A stretch of DNA of 64,000 nt from Nematostella vectensis. Lineage: Eukaryota; Cnidaria; Anthozoa; Actiniaria; Edwardsiidae. Below are positions 24,085-36,000 of the stretch, piece after piece. The notes under the pieces are model-generated. The model saw nothing but the letters and a program-made list of their open reading frames with translations. It had not been told where the DNA came from and did no database searches. The DNA lies in assembly GCF_932526225.1 (NCBI RefSeq), contig NC_064042.1, positions 13,343,040-13,407,039 on the forward strand, in the 5' to 3' direction. A program made the translations under genes and the position numbers. Position 1 is the first letter of the stretch; each line of letters starts with the position of its first letter.

Positions 24085-24165
24085 CGACCCATGGCAGAGG
24101 TATCTTTTCCTCGCGAACTCCAGCCCAGCGAAATACAGAGAAAAGAGGCCTCTGCTAGCAGGGAA
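24085..24165 (-). repeat. Right terminal inverted repeat of the 7.2-kb element
   Basis: Partner of 16945-17025. It is followed directly by the second copy of CACGACCTT. Confidence 0.93.
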
Positions 24166-24740
24166 CACGACCTTACACAAAGATAAACAACATTTGCTCG
24201 ATCTGGTGCACGACCTTACACAAAGATAAACAACATTTGCTCGATCTGGTGCACGACCTTACACAAGATAAACAACATTTGCTCGATCTGGTGCAAGTTA
24301 AAACCTACAAATATCTAGGCCTTAAATTCAGTTCTATTGGTTCAGACGCAGTGCATATGAGATTTTGCAAACTTCTGCTTGGTGTCCGGAGATCAGCTTG
24401 AGAGATGGAGCTTGGTAGATTCCCCTAGGTAGACGCAAAATGTAGGTAATTCAATTTTCTTGTAAAAGTTAAAGAGGATAGGGTTTTCCTATCTTATATT
24501 TTTATTTAAAGACCTACTTACGTCTTTAATAGTATAGGTCAAACAAAGGCCATATCGAAAGCTAGAAGAGAGATTATGCCATTCTTGCGATGCTCATTAA
24601 ATAGAAGACAAGCAGCGTTTCCTGACAGAGTGTAAACGCTATCAGGCTCTTAGAAACAATATGATCGTGGTTATGAACGAAGAAAATCTTAGCGGATAAT
24701 ATTAATAAAAATAATTAAGTAGAAATGAATAGTGATAGAT
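24166..24740 (+). pseudogene. LINE reverse transcriptase, 3' fragment, decayed
   Basis: Resumes the LINE broken at 16944. After three tandem 43-bp copies ending at about 24296, the frame reads VKTYKYLGLKFSSIG and HMRFCKLLLGVRRS, typical of the region downstream of the reverse transcriptase core. The 3' remainder is AT-rich and undefined. Confidence 0.8.
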
Positions 24741-25009
24741 ACTTATAACAATTTTCTTCCTTTTTTAAGTTTTGTTAGCTTTATGGCGATGTACAACTAT
24801 GTATAAGCGGTTAAAAAAAGAATCTCTCTCTCTCTCTCTCTCTAAATTTGAAGCCTTGGGTATCTTTTAGAGGTGAAAATGAGAATGCCCAAATTTTTTT
24901 ACCACGGTATCTTTTAGAGTTCTATTATACCCATCGCTCATCTCTAGTAGCTCATGAAAGAGCGTAAACACCTGTCAATCTTCCATTACAGTCAGTTAAA
25001 AAGTTAAGC

Positions 25010-25850
25010 GTGACGAGTCCAACTGGGACTCAAGCGCCGCCTAGCGTGACGAGCCCAACTGGGACTCAAGCGCCGCCTAGCGTAACGAGCCCAACTGGGA
25101 CTCAAGCGCCGCCTAGCCTGACGAGTCCAACTGGGGCTCAAGCGCCGCCTAGCGTGACGAGTCCAACTGGGGCTCAAGCGCCGCCTAGCGTGACGAGTCC
25201 AGCTGGGACTCAAGCGCCGCCTAGCGTGACGAGTCCAACTTGTGCTCAAGCGCCGCCTAGCGTGACGAGTCCAACTGGGGCTCAAGCGCCGCCTAGCGTG
25301 ACGAGTCCAGCTGGGACTAAAGCGCCGCCTAGCGTGACGAGTCCAACTTGGGCTCAAGCGCCGCCTAGCGTGACGAGTCCAACTGGGACTCAAGCGCCGC
25401 CTAGCGTGACGAGCCCAACTGGGACTCAAGCGCCGCCTAGCGTGACGAGTCCAGCTGGGACTCAAGCGCCGCCTAGCGTGACGAGTCTAACTGGGGCTCA
25501 AGCGCCGCCTAGCGTGACGAGTCCAACTGGGACTCAAGCGCCGCCTAGCGTGACGAGTCCAGCTAGGACTCAAGCGCCGCCTAGCGTGACGAGTCCAGCT
25601 GGGGCTCAAGCGCCGCCTAGCGTGACGAGTCCAACTGGGGCTCAAGCGCCGCCTAGCGTGACGAGCCCAACTGGGACTCAAGCGCCGCCTAGCGTGACGA
25701 GTCCAACTGGGCTCAAGTGCCGCCTAGCGTGACGAGTCCAACTGGGGCTCAAGCGCCGCCTAGCGTGACGAGTCCAGCTAGGACTCAAGCGCCGCCTAGC
25801 GTGACGAGCCCAGCTGAGGCTCAAGCGCCGCCTAGCGTGACGAGTCCAGA
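25010..25850. repeat. 36-bp satellite array, about 23 units
   Basis: Units contain GTGACGAGTCCAACTGGGAC and TCAAGCGCCGCCTAGC. Because 36 is a multiple of 3, long frames stay open on both strands (plus: VTSPTGTQAPPS; minus: RHARRRLSPSWT). One base is lost near 25709, which shifts the frame, and there is no flanking gene structure, so I treat it as satellite and not coding. Each unit can fold GAGTCC with GGACTC. Confidence 0.95.
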
Positions 25851-25859
25851 ACGGCTGCT

Positions 25860-26520
25860 AGGGAGACATCTAGGACCACGTCCGTATTGGCCATGTGAAC
25901 TTTTGTCACACACCCTCCCCTCCACAAAAAAATAATTGGTCATTGTGGTTCTCCTTCTGTCCCAGGAACTCGTACTTGTAACGTCCCTATATGTCAGGCG
26001 CTCAGTTGTTTGATATAAGAGTCCGTATAGGTTGTGTAATTTTGCCACTCACCCTCCCCTCCCACAAAGAATTATTTGGTCAGTGTGGTCCTCCTTGTAT
26101 TCCAGGGTTTAGTATTGGTAACGTCGCTTACATAGGCTTTCAGTATCTTGATTATGAGCCCTCATCCGTATATGTAATTTTAACGAACGTCCCTAAATGT
26201 CACGCGTCCCTTTATCATATCAAGAAAATTTAGCTAAAAATTGTCGTTTTTCCCAGACGCGGTCACTTCCATATAAGGAAACTAATATAATCCTTATTTG
26301 AAAAACCTGCACGATTCTTGTCATTTTTAGGGCTGCCGTACAGCAGGTGCTTCGGAAATTTCGTGAATTGTATTGAGAAGAGAAAAACAGTGACTGTGAC
26401 CATCTTTAGTCAATGGAAAAGGTTCTGAAAAGTAACTAAAATTCCTCGGTAGCAGGTCCCTAAAACGACAACGGTTTCTTAATATGGTCAACGTCCCTAT
26501 ATGTCAGGTAGCAGTACGGA
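25860..26520. repeat. Diverged ~143-bp tandem repeat, about 4 units, interrupted by a MITE
   Basis: Recurring words CCGTAT (25880, 26024, 26167), CACCCTCCCCTCC and AACGTCCCTATATGTCAG. The family-A MITE at 26216-26492 splits the last units; AACGTCCCTATATGTCAG reappears after it. Confidence 0.8.
26216..26492 (+). mobile_element. Family-A MITE, copy 1
   Basis: Ends CATATCAAGAAAATTTAG and GGTTTCTTAATATG are imperfect inverted repeats. The interior matches 52069-52340 (CGGTCACTTCCATATAAGG, CTGCACGATTCTTGTCATTT). No coding potential. Confidence 0.8.
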
Positions 26521-26916
26521 TCCCGGTCAGCTAATTGGCTAAACTTAGAGCGTCCCTCGACATGATTTATATAGTAAGAATAGAACAGATGTAAAAAAAA
26601 AAAAAAGGTGTAAAAAAAGGTGTAACATCACGTGTCAATTCTCCTATTGTTCCCCTAGGGGACTGGTGACTAATTTTAATACAATGCACTACACGTGAGG
26701 ATTATCAAATAGCCAATTTGCGAATTGCGCTCCACTGCTCTTAAAAAAAGCTTTAAATCGAGGCAAAAACTACAGTAAATGCAACAGAATGGGCACAGGG
26801 CCTCGATTTAAAGATTTTAATGTCACCAAAATATATATATTTTTTTTATACTTTTAGCTTAAGAGATGTCCACATTCTAAGTGTTGTCACAAAAAAAAAA
26901 CTAGCAATGTCCAAGT

Positions 26917-27085
26917 TCAAGTTGCATTCCAATCGAAAAATGCCGTTCGTGCGCTCGCCATTTTCTCCGTCAACTTGTCTGCGTCCGGGAAGGCTCTTAG
27001 CAAGACATCCTTCATAGTTTGTTTATTTACCCAGTCAATGCCCGACTGCGTATAGAACTCAGGCTTGAAGTCATCTGTGAAGAAC
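26917..27085 (-). CDS. Alpha-dioxygenase-like terminal exon
   Basis: Encodes FFTDDFKPEFYTQSGIDWVN through AFFDWNAT and a TGA stop at 26919-26917. The C-terminus aligns with the RFFT...GLEWVN block of plant alpha-dioxygenase. Confidence 0.93.
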
Positions 27086-30000
27086 CTGGGACGAAAGAGC
27101 AAAAGCTGGTAAGACTAATTTAAACATAAAGCATTCGATATGCATATCCTATCTAAGACCATCTAAGACCATCTGACAGTCCGATGGGGAAACTATTTCC
27201 ATCGTAGTTCCAACTTCGGCGATTGGCCATATAGCAGAAAATGACTAGAAGCCAAACCGGCTGCTCTCGATATTTTGAAGGCGCGTTTCCAGAGGGGGGA
27301 TTCGAAGGATCCGGACCCCGCCCTGCTCACGTGACAAGATAAATTCGACTCCGGTTGACTCCTTTGTTGATAGATCAGAAAACGGTCAATTTTATGTCTG
27401 CATTTTTATTGAAACAAGTTTCTAGATGGCGATGCCGATTTGATCTGTGGTCAGTTAATCACTACCCTGGACCCAACCCTGCGGACATGACGAAAAAAAA
27501 TGACGTGACGCTTCAAATAAGACCATTTCACATCGAATAAGCCGGAGAATTTCTTTGAGTACTTAGTAACTTATAGCAAACAAAATATCAAGTGCGACTT
27601 TTTTTTTTAAATTGATGCGACTTTTTGTAAAGTGTCATTAAAGTTTTAGCTTTTCGGCCCTGAGCTGATACGCAGGGCAATGATGATCAAAGAAAAATAT
27701 CTTAAAAAGCCAAAATCTGGTAATGTGCACTTAGGCCTCACTTTATTTTGTGTTTTGAAAATTAGTCCGTAATACACGGAATCTATAGCCATTGTAAGAA
27801 ATTGTGTCTTCTCTCTCTAATTGGGATTGCGCGTTTTCCAGTTTTTTCCGTCATGTCTACCCTGCGGTTTTACTAGTGACATCCCTGTTTGTCTCATTCT
27901 GCAGTTGCCCCTCAAAACATTAACTTACCAGGTTAAATCGCTAAAATGTCGTTTCACCATTAGCAGTATTCAATACAAATGCATGTAAATATCAGGCCCG
28001 TACCCATGGGGGGTGGTGTCCGCAAGACGTGCTATTTGTAGAAAACTTTGAAGCATAAGCGAATTAGATAGAAAAAGGTATTCTAGATCACTCTGGTATG
28101 TCAAAAACCTATGTCTAACGACTTTTTTGTAGCCAAATCCGAGAATAAATGTTCCATGGAGATACTGAATGGCAGAAAAAATCCCTTTGTTCTTTGGGGA
28201 TGGTCAGATTTTTATCAGAAAGTTCATCCCCTCCACCTCCCCCCCCCCCCCCCCACCCCCACGGAAAATGAAATCCACTTTTTCGGATGTCGCACCCGCT
28301 CCCCCCAAACAAAATCCGGGTACACTTATTGGTTTCGTTAATTTGCATGCAATTTGCATTGAATACGGCGCATGGATGATACGACGACTGAAGATCACCC
28401 TTTAGAAATTACATTCAGTTTATTGATACGATGATAAATGCGAATTAATCGTTGGTAAAATATTAAAGATCTCGTACCTGTCGACGACCATTCGGCGATT
28501 GGCCATGAGCAAGAATAGTTGAAACGGCGTCTCGCCAAATCCGAAACCATCCGGCTTGTGCTCGGCCAAGCAGCCGATCATAACATCTACACTCTCTATG
28601 TCATCATTATAAATCGATCTCAATTCGTTGACATCTTCGGGCGTGACATCGAACTGATTGAAGTCGGTGAGAGGTCGGAGTCCGAGCAGTCGTCGGAATT
28701 GATTGTATCGAGGTATGCCGCGCTCACGGTCGCGGATAACATCAATTGTTGCCAGGTCAACCAGCTAGGAAAAAACAAAGGAAAGATCCTGAAGAGAAAT
28801 TAGCCTGCGTGCATCCGGTTTCAAAATAGGCCTAGAACAAACCCTGTTCTTTTTAGGCGCCGTTCCAAATGCAAATGAACATACAACAATCGAATTAAAA
28901 GAACGGCTTTTAAACTAGACCATAGAGTCATTTGCTGTACTCTGACGGAATAGTCTAAAATCCATCATATCGTCTGGACATTGTGAAAAGTGCATATTTA
29001 CTTAAAAAGTATTGGTCAGTCAATTTTATGTTTGCGGTCAAATGGTTTAGCCAGTAGAAACAGTCATTCCTTGATTAGGACTGTCCTGTGGACCATCTAC
29101 AGTCCTCGAACCCCGCTGCTGAAAGTGCACCTGACACCTCCCAATAACAAAAACTAATGGTGCAAACAGCCTCCTCCGGACAAAGCCAACATTACCAGGT
29201 TAGGATAAACAATAGAAAGCAATGTAGACACTGGATGAGCCCGATCTGATACACGTATCAAAATACTGATGGTAGTCTTAAATAAAAAAGATCATACCGC
29301 CCCTCCTCCCTGATGTCTGGGTATAACCAGGTCTGTTGTAGTCACGGGGTAGTTATGCAACACTGGGGCACCTGGATTCTCAGTTCCGAATGTATACACG
29401 ATGTCATGAAGATCGTTCTGATCAAACACTTTCTGAGCGTTGCCGAACGCAACATCCGGGAGCTTGTACGTGTTACCTGTGGGCTTGCCTACACGAACAC
29501 AAAGATCATGTGTCAGCATCTGAACATGAAAAAGAATAGTATACCTCAGAGCAGCATGGTCACCAGTTTATTTCCGGAGGGCTGACCGAAACCTCAACCG
29601 ACACAAGACAGAAGACAAAAGAATCAATTAGAATCCGCGCTATTAAACAGACCATCCGCTCTTAATCACATCCGGAGAAACTTCCAATAGACTCACTGCT
29701 TTTATGGGCTTAAAATATTTTTCGCGTTTTCCGTTAAAAATCATCGGAGATTGTTACGTAATCGACCAAAGTAAACTGGTGGCCATGCGACTTTATTACG
29801 AGTTCAGAATTCATGCCTAGGAGACACTTACCATGGCAACCGTTTTTTCACACATAGGTTTCCCAAAAACTAAAAAGCAGTGAATTTTTCATATTTTGGT
29901 CCTGTTTCTCAGATTTAAATGTCTCTTTTGACTTTATAAGTTTGTTTAGGTGACAAGTTTCACAACAGCGATAGAATTTTTTAACCTCGGATATTTGGGG

Positions 30001-33000
30001 GGGAAGGGGTGGGTCCATTTTGCTCTCTCAAAGCTGTTGTATTAAATCTAATATTATGCATGTATCATTACTATGGCAGTAATACATGCATGCAAATACT
30101 TTTTTCTGTAATAATTCAAGATTTTTTTGGCAAAAATCATAAGAATCCAAGATGGCGGATCCAATATGGCGGAAATTCTTACAAAAAAATGATTACAAAC
30201 GTTTTTATGGCCTTTTTGCATTGTAAAGCCGTTAAAAGGATGATTTTGACATATCTAAATGATGTAAAATGATTTCAACCCGATATCTGATAATTTAGGC
30301 AATATTTGAAAGACTAGCTAGACACCGTACTTATGACGTCATTGTGACGTCATAATTGATTCGACCACACCCAAAATAGGGCGTGACGATTCTTTGCATG
30401 CTGGTGATCATTGCCTGTAAGTGTGATGGTCATAGCCCAAGCGGTTCATGAAATACGGAGGGAGGGGGGCCCTTTTAGCCCCCCCCAGACACAGACAGCT
30501 CAGGGTTAACAATGCTCAAAAATCAGTAAAATATGTTGATGACTACATAAAGGTAAAGCTCAAATAATTTTTTTGCTCCTTGCTTTCCTTGTCGAGCTGT
30601 GTAAGATGACAGTTTTTATTTTAATCACCTGTCTCCATGCTGTAAATGTTAAAGTCATCAGGAAGTAACGGATGGAAGCGGTACATCGCCACAAACTCCT
30701 CTGTTATTGAGAAAGGCACTCCACTCAGAGACTTTGGCTGGCCGATATTCGCATGAATCGCCTAAGCGGAAAAAAGTCTATCTTATACTAAGCATAATTA
30801 GCCAGTCCCCTAGCAGGCCTAAAAATATTGGGGAGGGGGGCACGATAAAGAGTAGGGGCACAGCCACGCCCCTACTGGTCATTTCCTTTAAAATATTTGG
30901 GGGGACTTACCCCAGTTCCCTATCCACTGCTACGGCCCTGTAAGCAACTAATCACAAAAGAAAGAAAGAAACCCTCTGGCTTATTTGCAAGCGCTAAATA
31001 AGTTGCTTTTTGTTTTGTTGTAATCGTTTTTGCTGCAAAAAGCCGGAGCGCGCACGAGTTCGGCACCCAAAAAGCAGTGACGTAGCAGACCACGTATGAT
31101 TGGAGGCGGCACAATACAGAAACATTTAAAGATATTGTGGGGTGCAGCCATGTCCCTACTGGTCATTTCCTATGGGGGGGGGGGGGGTACATGCCATTAG
31201 GTACGTATAAGGTTCGTGAGAGTCGCCTATGACAAGCAGTACTCACGCCCTTGTTGAACGTGATGTTGTTCTGGGTCAGCCACATGATGGCGTTTCTGGA
31301 GAGGGTTCCAAACCACTCGACCTTCACGGATTCTCGCACGAAATCATTGTTAAGGATAGTTGGCGTCCATTCAACCACGTGGATCTTGGCGATTAATGCG
31401 CTTACAATCAACCTTTACAATACAAATCAATGTGCTTACAATCAACATTTATAATACAAATCAAGGTATTTAACAATAAAAATTAATGTGCTTACAATCA
31501 ACCTTTACAATACAAATCAATGTGCTTACAATCATCTTTTATTAAGAGGGTAACATAAACTTTAAAGTTTTTCTTACCGAAGGCTCTGAAAAATAAGGGG
31601 TTTTGATAAATGGAATAAAGTTGTTCCAAAAGGGAAACTTTTGGGCTAGTTTAGCAACCCTGAGACTGTTGGGTTCAGTTACCCAGAACTTCCATGTGTG
31701 CATTTCAGTTGTCCATAACTTCCATGTGTGCATTTCAGTTGTCCATAACTTCCATGTGTGCATTTTAGTTGTCCATAACCTCCATGTGTGCATTTCAGTT
31801 GTCTATAACTTCCATGTGTGCATTTCAGTTGTCCATAACTTCCATGTGTGCAATTCAGTTGTCCATAACTTCCATGTGTGCATTTCAGTTGTCCATAACT
31901 TCCATGTGTGCATTTCAGTTGTCTATAACTTCCATGTGTGCATTTCAGTTGTCCATAACTTCCATGTGTGCATTTCAGTTGTCCATAACTTCCATGTGTG
32001 CATTTCAGTTATCCATAACTTCCATGTGTGCATTTCAGTTATCCATAACTTCCATGTGTGCATTTCAGTTATCCATAACTTCCATGTGTGCATTTCAGTT
32101 ATCCATAACTTCCATGTGTGCATTTCAGTTATCCATAACTTCCATGTGTGCATTTCAGTTATCCATAACTTCCATGTGTGCATTTCAGTTATCCATAACT
32201 TCCATGTGTGCAATTCAGTTGTCCATAACTTCCATGTGTGCATTTCAGTTGTCCATAACTTCCATGTGTGCATTTTAGTTGTCCATAACTTCCATGTGTG
32301 CATTTCAGTTGTCCATAGCTTCCATGTGTGCATTTCAGTTATCCATAACTTCCATGTGTGCATTTTAGTTGTCCATAACTTCCACGTGTGCATTTCAGTT
32401 GTCCATAACTTCCATGTGTGCATTTCAGTTGTCCATAACTTCCATGTGTGCAATTCAGTTGTCCATAACTTCCATGTGTGCATTTCAGTTGTCCATAACT
32501 TCCATGTGTGCATTTCAGTTGTCCATAACTTCCATGTGTGCATTTCAGTTGTCCATAACTTCCATGTGTGCATTTCAGTTGTCCATAACTTCCATGTGTG
32601 CATTTCAGTTATCCATAACTTCCATGTGTGCATTTCAGTTATCCATAACTTCCATGTGTGCATTTGAGTTGTCCATAACTTCCATGTGTGCATTTAAGTT
32701 GTCCATAACGTCCATGTGTGCATTTCAGTTGTCCATAACTTCCACGTGTGCATTTCAGTTGTCCATAACTTCCATGTGTGCATTTCAGTTGTCTATAACT
32801 TCCATGTGTGCATTTCAGTTGTCCATAACTTCCATGTGTGCATTTCAGTTGTCCATAACTTCCATGTGTGCATTTCAGTTATCCATAACTTCCATGTGTG
32901 CATTTCAGTTGTCCATAACTTCCATGTGTGCATTTCAGTTATCCATAACTTCCATGTGTGCATTTCAGTTATCCATAACTTCCATGTGTGCATTTCAGTT

Positions 33001-36000
33001 ATCCATAACTTCCATGTGTGCATTTCAGTTATCCATAACTTCCATGTGTGCATTTCAGTTGTCCATAACTTCCATGTGTGCATTTCAGTTGTCCATAACT
33101 TCCATGTGTGCATTTCAGTTGTCCATAACTTCCATGTGTGCATTTCAGTTGTCCATAACTTCCATGTGTGCATTTCAGTTGTCCATAACTTCCATGTGTG
33201 CATTTCAGTTATCCATAACTTCCATGTGTGCATTTCAGTTGTCCATAACTTCCATGTGTGCATTTCAGTTGTCCATAACTTCCATGTGTGCATTTCAGTT
33301 GTCCATAACTTCCATGTGTGCATTTCAGTTGTCCATAACTTCCATGTGTGCATTTCAGTTATCCATAACTTCCATGTGTGCATTTCAGTTGTTTATAACT
33401 TCCATGTGTGTATTTCAGTTGTCCATAACTTCCATGTGTGCATTTCAGTTATCCATAACTTCCATGTGTGCATTTCAGTTGTCCATAACTTCCATGTGTG
33501 CATTTCAGTTGTCCATAACTTCCATGTGTGCATTTTAGTTGTCCATAACTTCCATGTGTGCATTTAAGTTGTCCATAACGTCCATGTGTGCATTTCAGTT
33601 GTCCATAACTTCCATGTGTGCATTTCAGTTGTCCATAACTTCCATGTGTGCATTTCAGTTGTCTATAACTTCCATGTGTGCATTTCAGTTGTCCATAACT
33701 TCCATGTGTGCATTTCAGTTGTCCATAACTTCCATGTGTGCATTTCAGTTATCCATAACTTCCATGTGTGCATTTCAGTTGTCCATAACTTCCATGTGTG
33801 CATTTCAGTTATCCATAACTTCCATGTGTGCATTTCAGTTATCCATAACTTCCATGTGTGCATTTCAGTTATCCATAACTTCCATGTGTGCATTTCAGTT
33901 ATCCATAACTTCCATGTGTGCATTTCAGTTGTCCATAACTTCCATGTGTGCATTTCAGTTGTCCATAACTTCCATGTGTGCATTTCAGTTATCCATAACT
34001 TCCATGTGTGCATTTCAGTTATCCATAACTTCCATGTGTGCAATTCAGTTGTCCATAACTTCCATGTGTGCATTTCAGTTGTCCATAACTTCCATGTGTG
34101 CATTTCAGTTGTCCATAACTTCCATGTGTGCATTTCAGTTATCCATAACTTCCATGTGTGCATTTCAGTTGTCCATAACTTCCATGTGTGCATTTCAGTT
34201 GTCCATAACTTCCATGTGTGCATTTCAGTTGTCCATAACTTCCATGTGTGCATTTCAGTTGTCCATAACTTCCATGTGTGCATTTCAGTTATCCATAACT
34301 TCCATGTGTGCATTTCAGTTGTTTATAACTTCCATGTGTGTATTTCAGTTGTCCATAACTTCCATGTGTGCATTTCAGTTATCCATAACTTCCATGTGTG
34401 CATTTCAGTTGTCCATAACTTCCATGTGTGCATTTCAGTTATCCATAACTTCCATGTGTGCATTTCAGTTGTCCATAACTTCCATGTGTGCATTTCAGTT
34501 GTCCATAACTTCCATGTGTGCATTTCAGTTGTCCATAACGTCCATGTGTGCATTTCAGTTGTCCATAACTTCCATGTGTGCATTTCAGTTATCCATAACT
34601 TCCATGTGTGCATTTCAGTTGTCCATAACTTCCATGTGTGCATTTCAGTTGTCCATAACTTTCATGTGTGCATTTCAGTTACCCATAACTTCAATGTGTG
34701 CATTTCCCCTTTTTCTAACTTTTTTCTAACTTTTTTTTAATTTTCTTTTTAACTAACTTAGAAAAGAATAATCTCATGTATTCTCCAGAGCACGCTTGAT
34801 TTAACTGACTTTATGTGACTTTATACTTCTGTTTTTGTCCATATAATTTTATCAATTGACTCTTTGGGTAACTGGGAGACTGTTGGGCTAGTTTAGCAAC
34901 CGTGTGGGCAGGTGAGAGTAGGTTATTTTCTCACGGAGGTCTTTATAACACCATACTAATAATTCGATAAGGACAGAACAAAACAGAACAGAACAGAACA
35001 GAACAGGACAGAACAGAACAGAACAGAACAGAACAGAACAATTCAGAACGGAACGGAACGGAACAGAAAACACAACATCGCCATGACAGTACATATCACC
35101 ACATTCCCTCAAGAAAGCGGCATGTATTTACTGTCCTACTATTCATTGTACTATACACCAAATATGAGCAGCGAAAGTGTTGCGTTGTTTTTATAAAATC
35201 TAAGGCTAAAAGGCTACGGGAAAAGAGTAAAACAAGATGGCCGCCCTACCGTGCAGTGTCGTGAAGTCTCTGGTCAGACCAGTCAGGGTGCTGGGACTTG
35301 AGCTCGTCGCAGATAAAATTGTGCTCGCGAGTAAAGATGTTGTGCATTAGACTTAGTCCAACCCACCAGTTGTTGCTGAAACCTGAGAAGCAATGTCGTG
35401 CTTAATAGGGGACTTGCGGTGAGAGATCACGTGACTGTTTTGGCAAACTAGCGCGCGCCCAGGCTTTTAGCGGGAAAATAACAGCAACAAAAAACGGCCC
35501 ATTTAGCGCTTACGAATAAAGAAATGCTTTATTTTCATTTAAAGATTTTAATTTCGTCGTTCTCTGGCGTGACGGGAGCAGTTATTTTTGTGTTCATTTT
35601 CGCTTGAATTTGCCAGCCAAAACTTCACGTGATCTCTTAGCGCTAGTCGCCTAATCACGGGCTGTAGGATAGTGAGAGCGGATATAGTTTCGACCACAAC
35701 GACTATCTTCTATATAGCACCTGCCGGGTTACGATTCGTGACATGTACGACCTTTAAAATGACGTGCAACGTAAAGGCTATACATTGGATAGTTGCTGTG
35801 ACAGAAGCAGTCTTAGCTCTCACTATCCTGTAGGTCATGGTCAACACCAGTAATGAGAATAACACCAAAGATGATAACGATGATAATGTCCACAATGGTT
35901 ATGTTATGATGGTGATGATAATAGTGATGATAATGACGGGAATGTCGACGATGGTGAAGATTCTCTGTATCAGTCGCCATTCTTTGTCATCCTCTAGCAA

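Larger units (their letters stand above)
16945..24165. mobile_element. 7.2-kb long-inverted-repeat DNA transposon, non-autonomous, inserted in a LINE
   Basis: The termini are exact inverted repeats of 81 bp with one mismatch (16945-17025 and 24085-24165), beginning TTCCCTGCTAGCAGAGGCC. The target duplication is CACGACCTT at 16936-16944 and 24166-24174. Nine bases fit Mutator-like elements (Merlin is an alternative). Second-level inverted arms run from about 17409 and 23822 inward; they include 204-bp blocks (17597-17800 and 23427-23630) with identical translations, then 105-bp tandem subrepeats. The centre at about 20640-21820 is unique. No transposase was recognised, so mobilisation in trans is inferred. 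Confidence 0.88.

Noticed and set aside
25010-25850. Hammerhead ribozyme satellite
   Set aside because: TGACGA and a GTCC/GGAC stem are there, but the preceding C and the GAAA box are missing in all units read.
25004-25935. VTSPTGTQAPPS repeat protein or Arg-rich minus-strand protein
   Set aside because: Both strands are open because the unit is 36 bp; a single-base loss shifts the frame mid-array and no splice-linked gene is present.
31681-34710. CRISPR-like array
   Set aside because: There is no spacer between the 30-bp repeats, and the window is eukaryotic.
31603-34740. Long open frames (up to 396 codons) of 10-residue repeats on both strands
   Set aside because: They follow from a 30-bp unit divisible by three; at least three frames are open at once and none has gene context. 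Called satellite.
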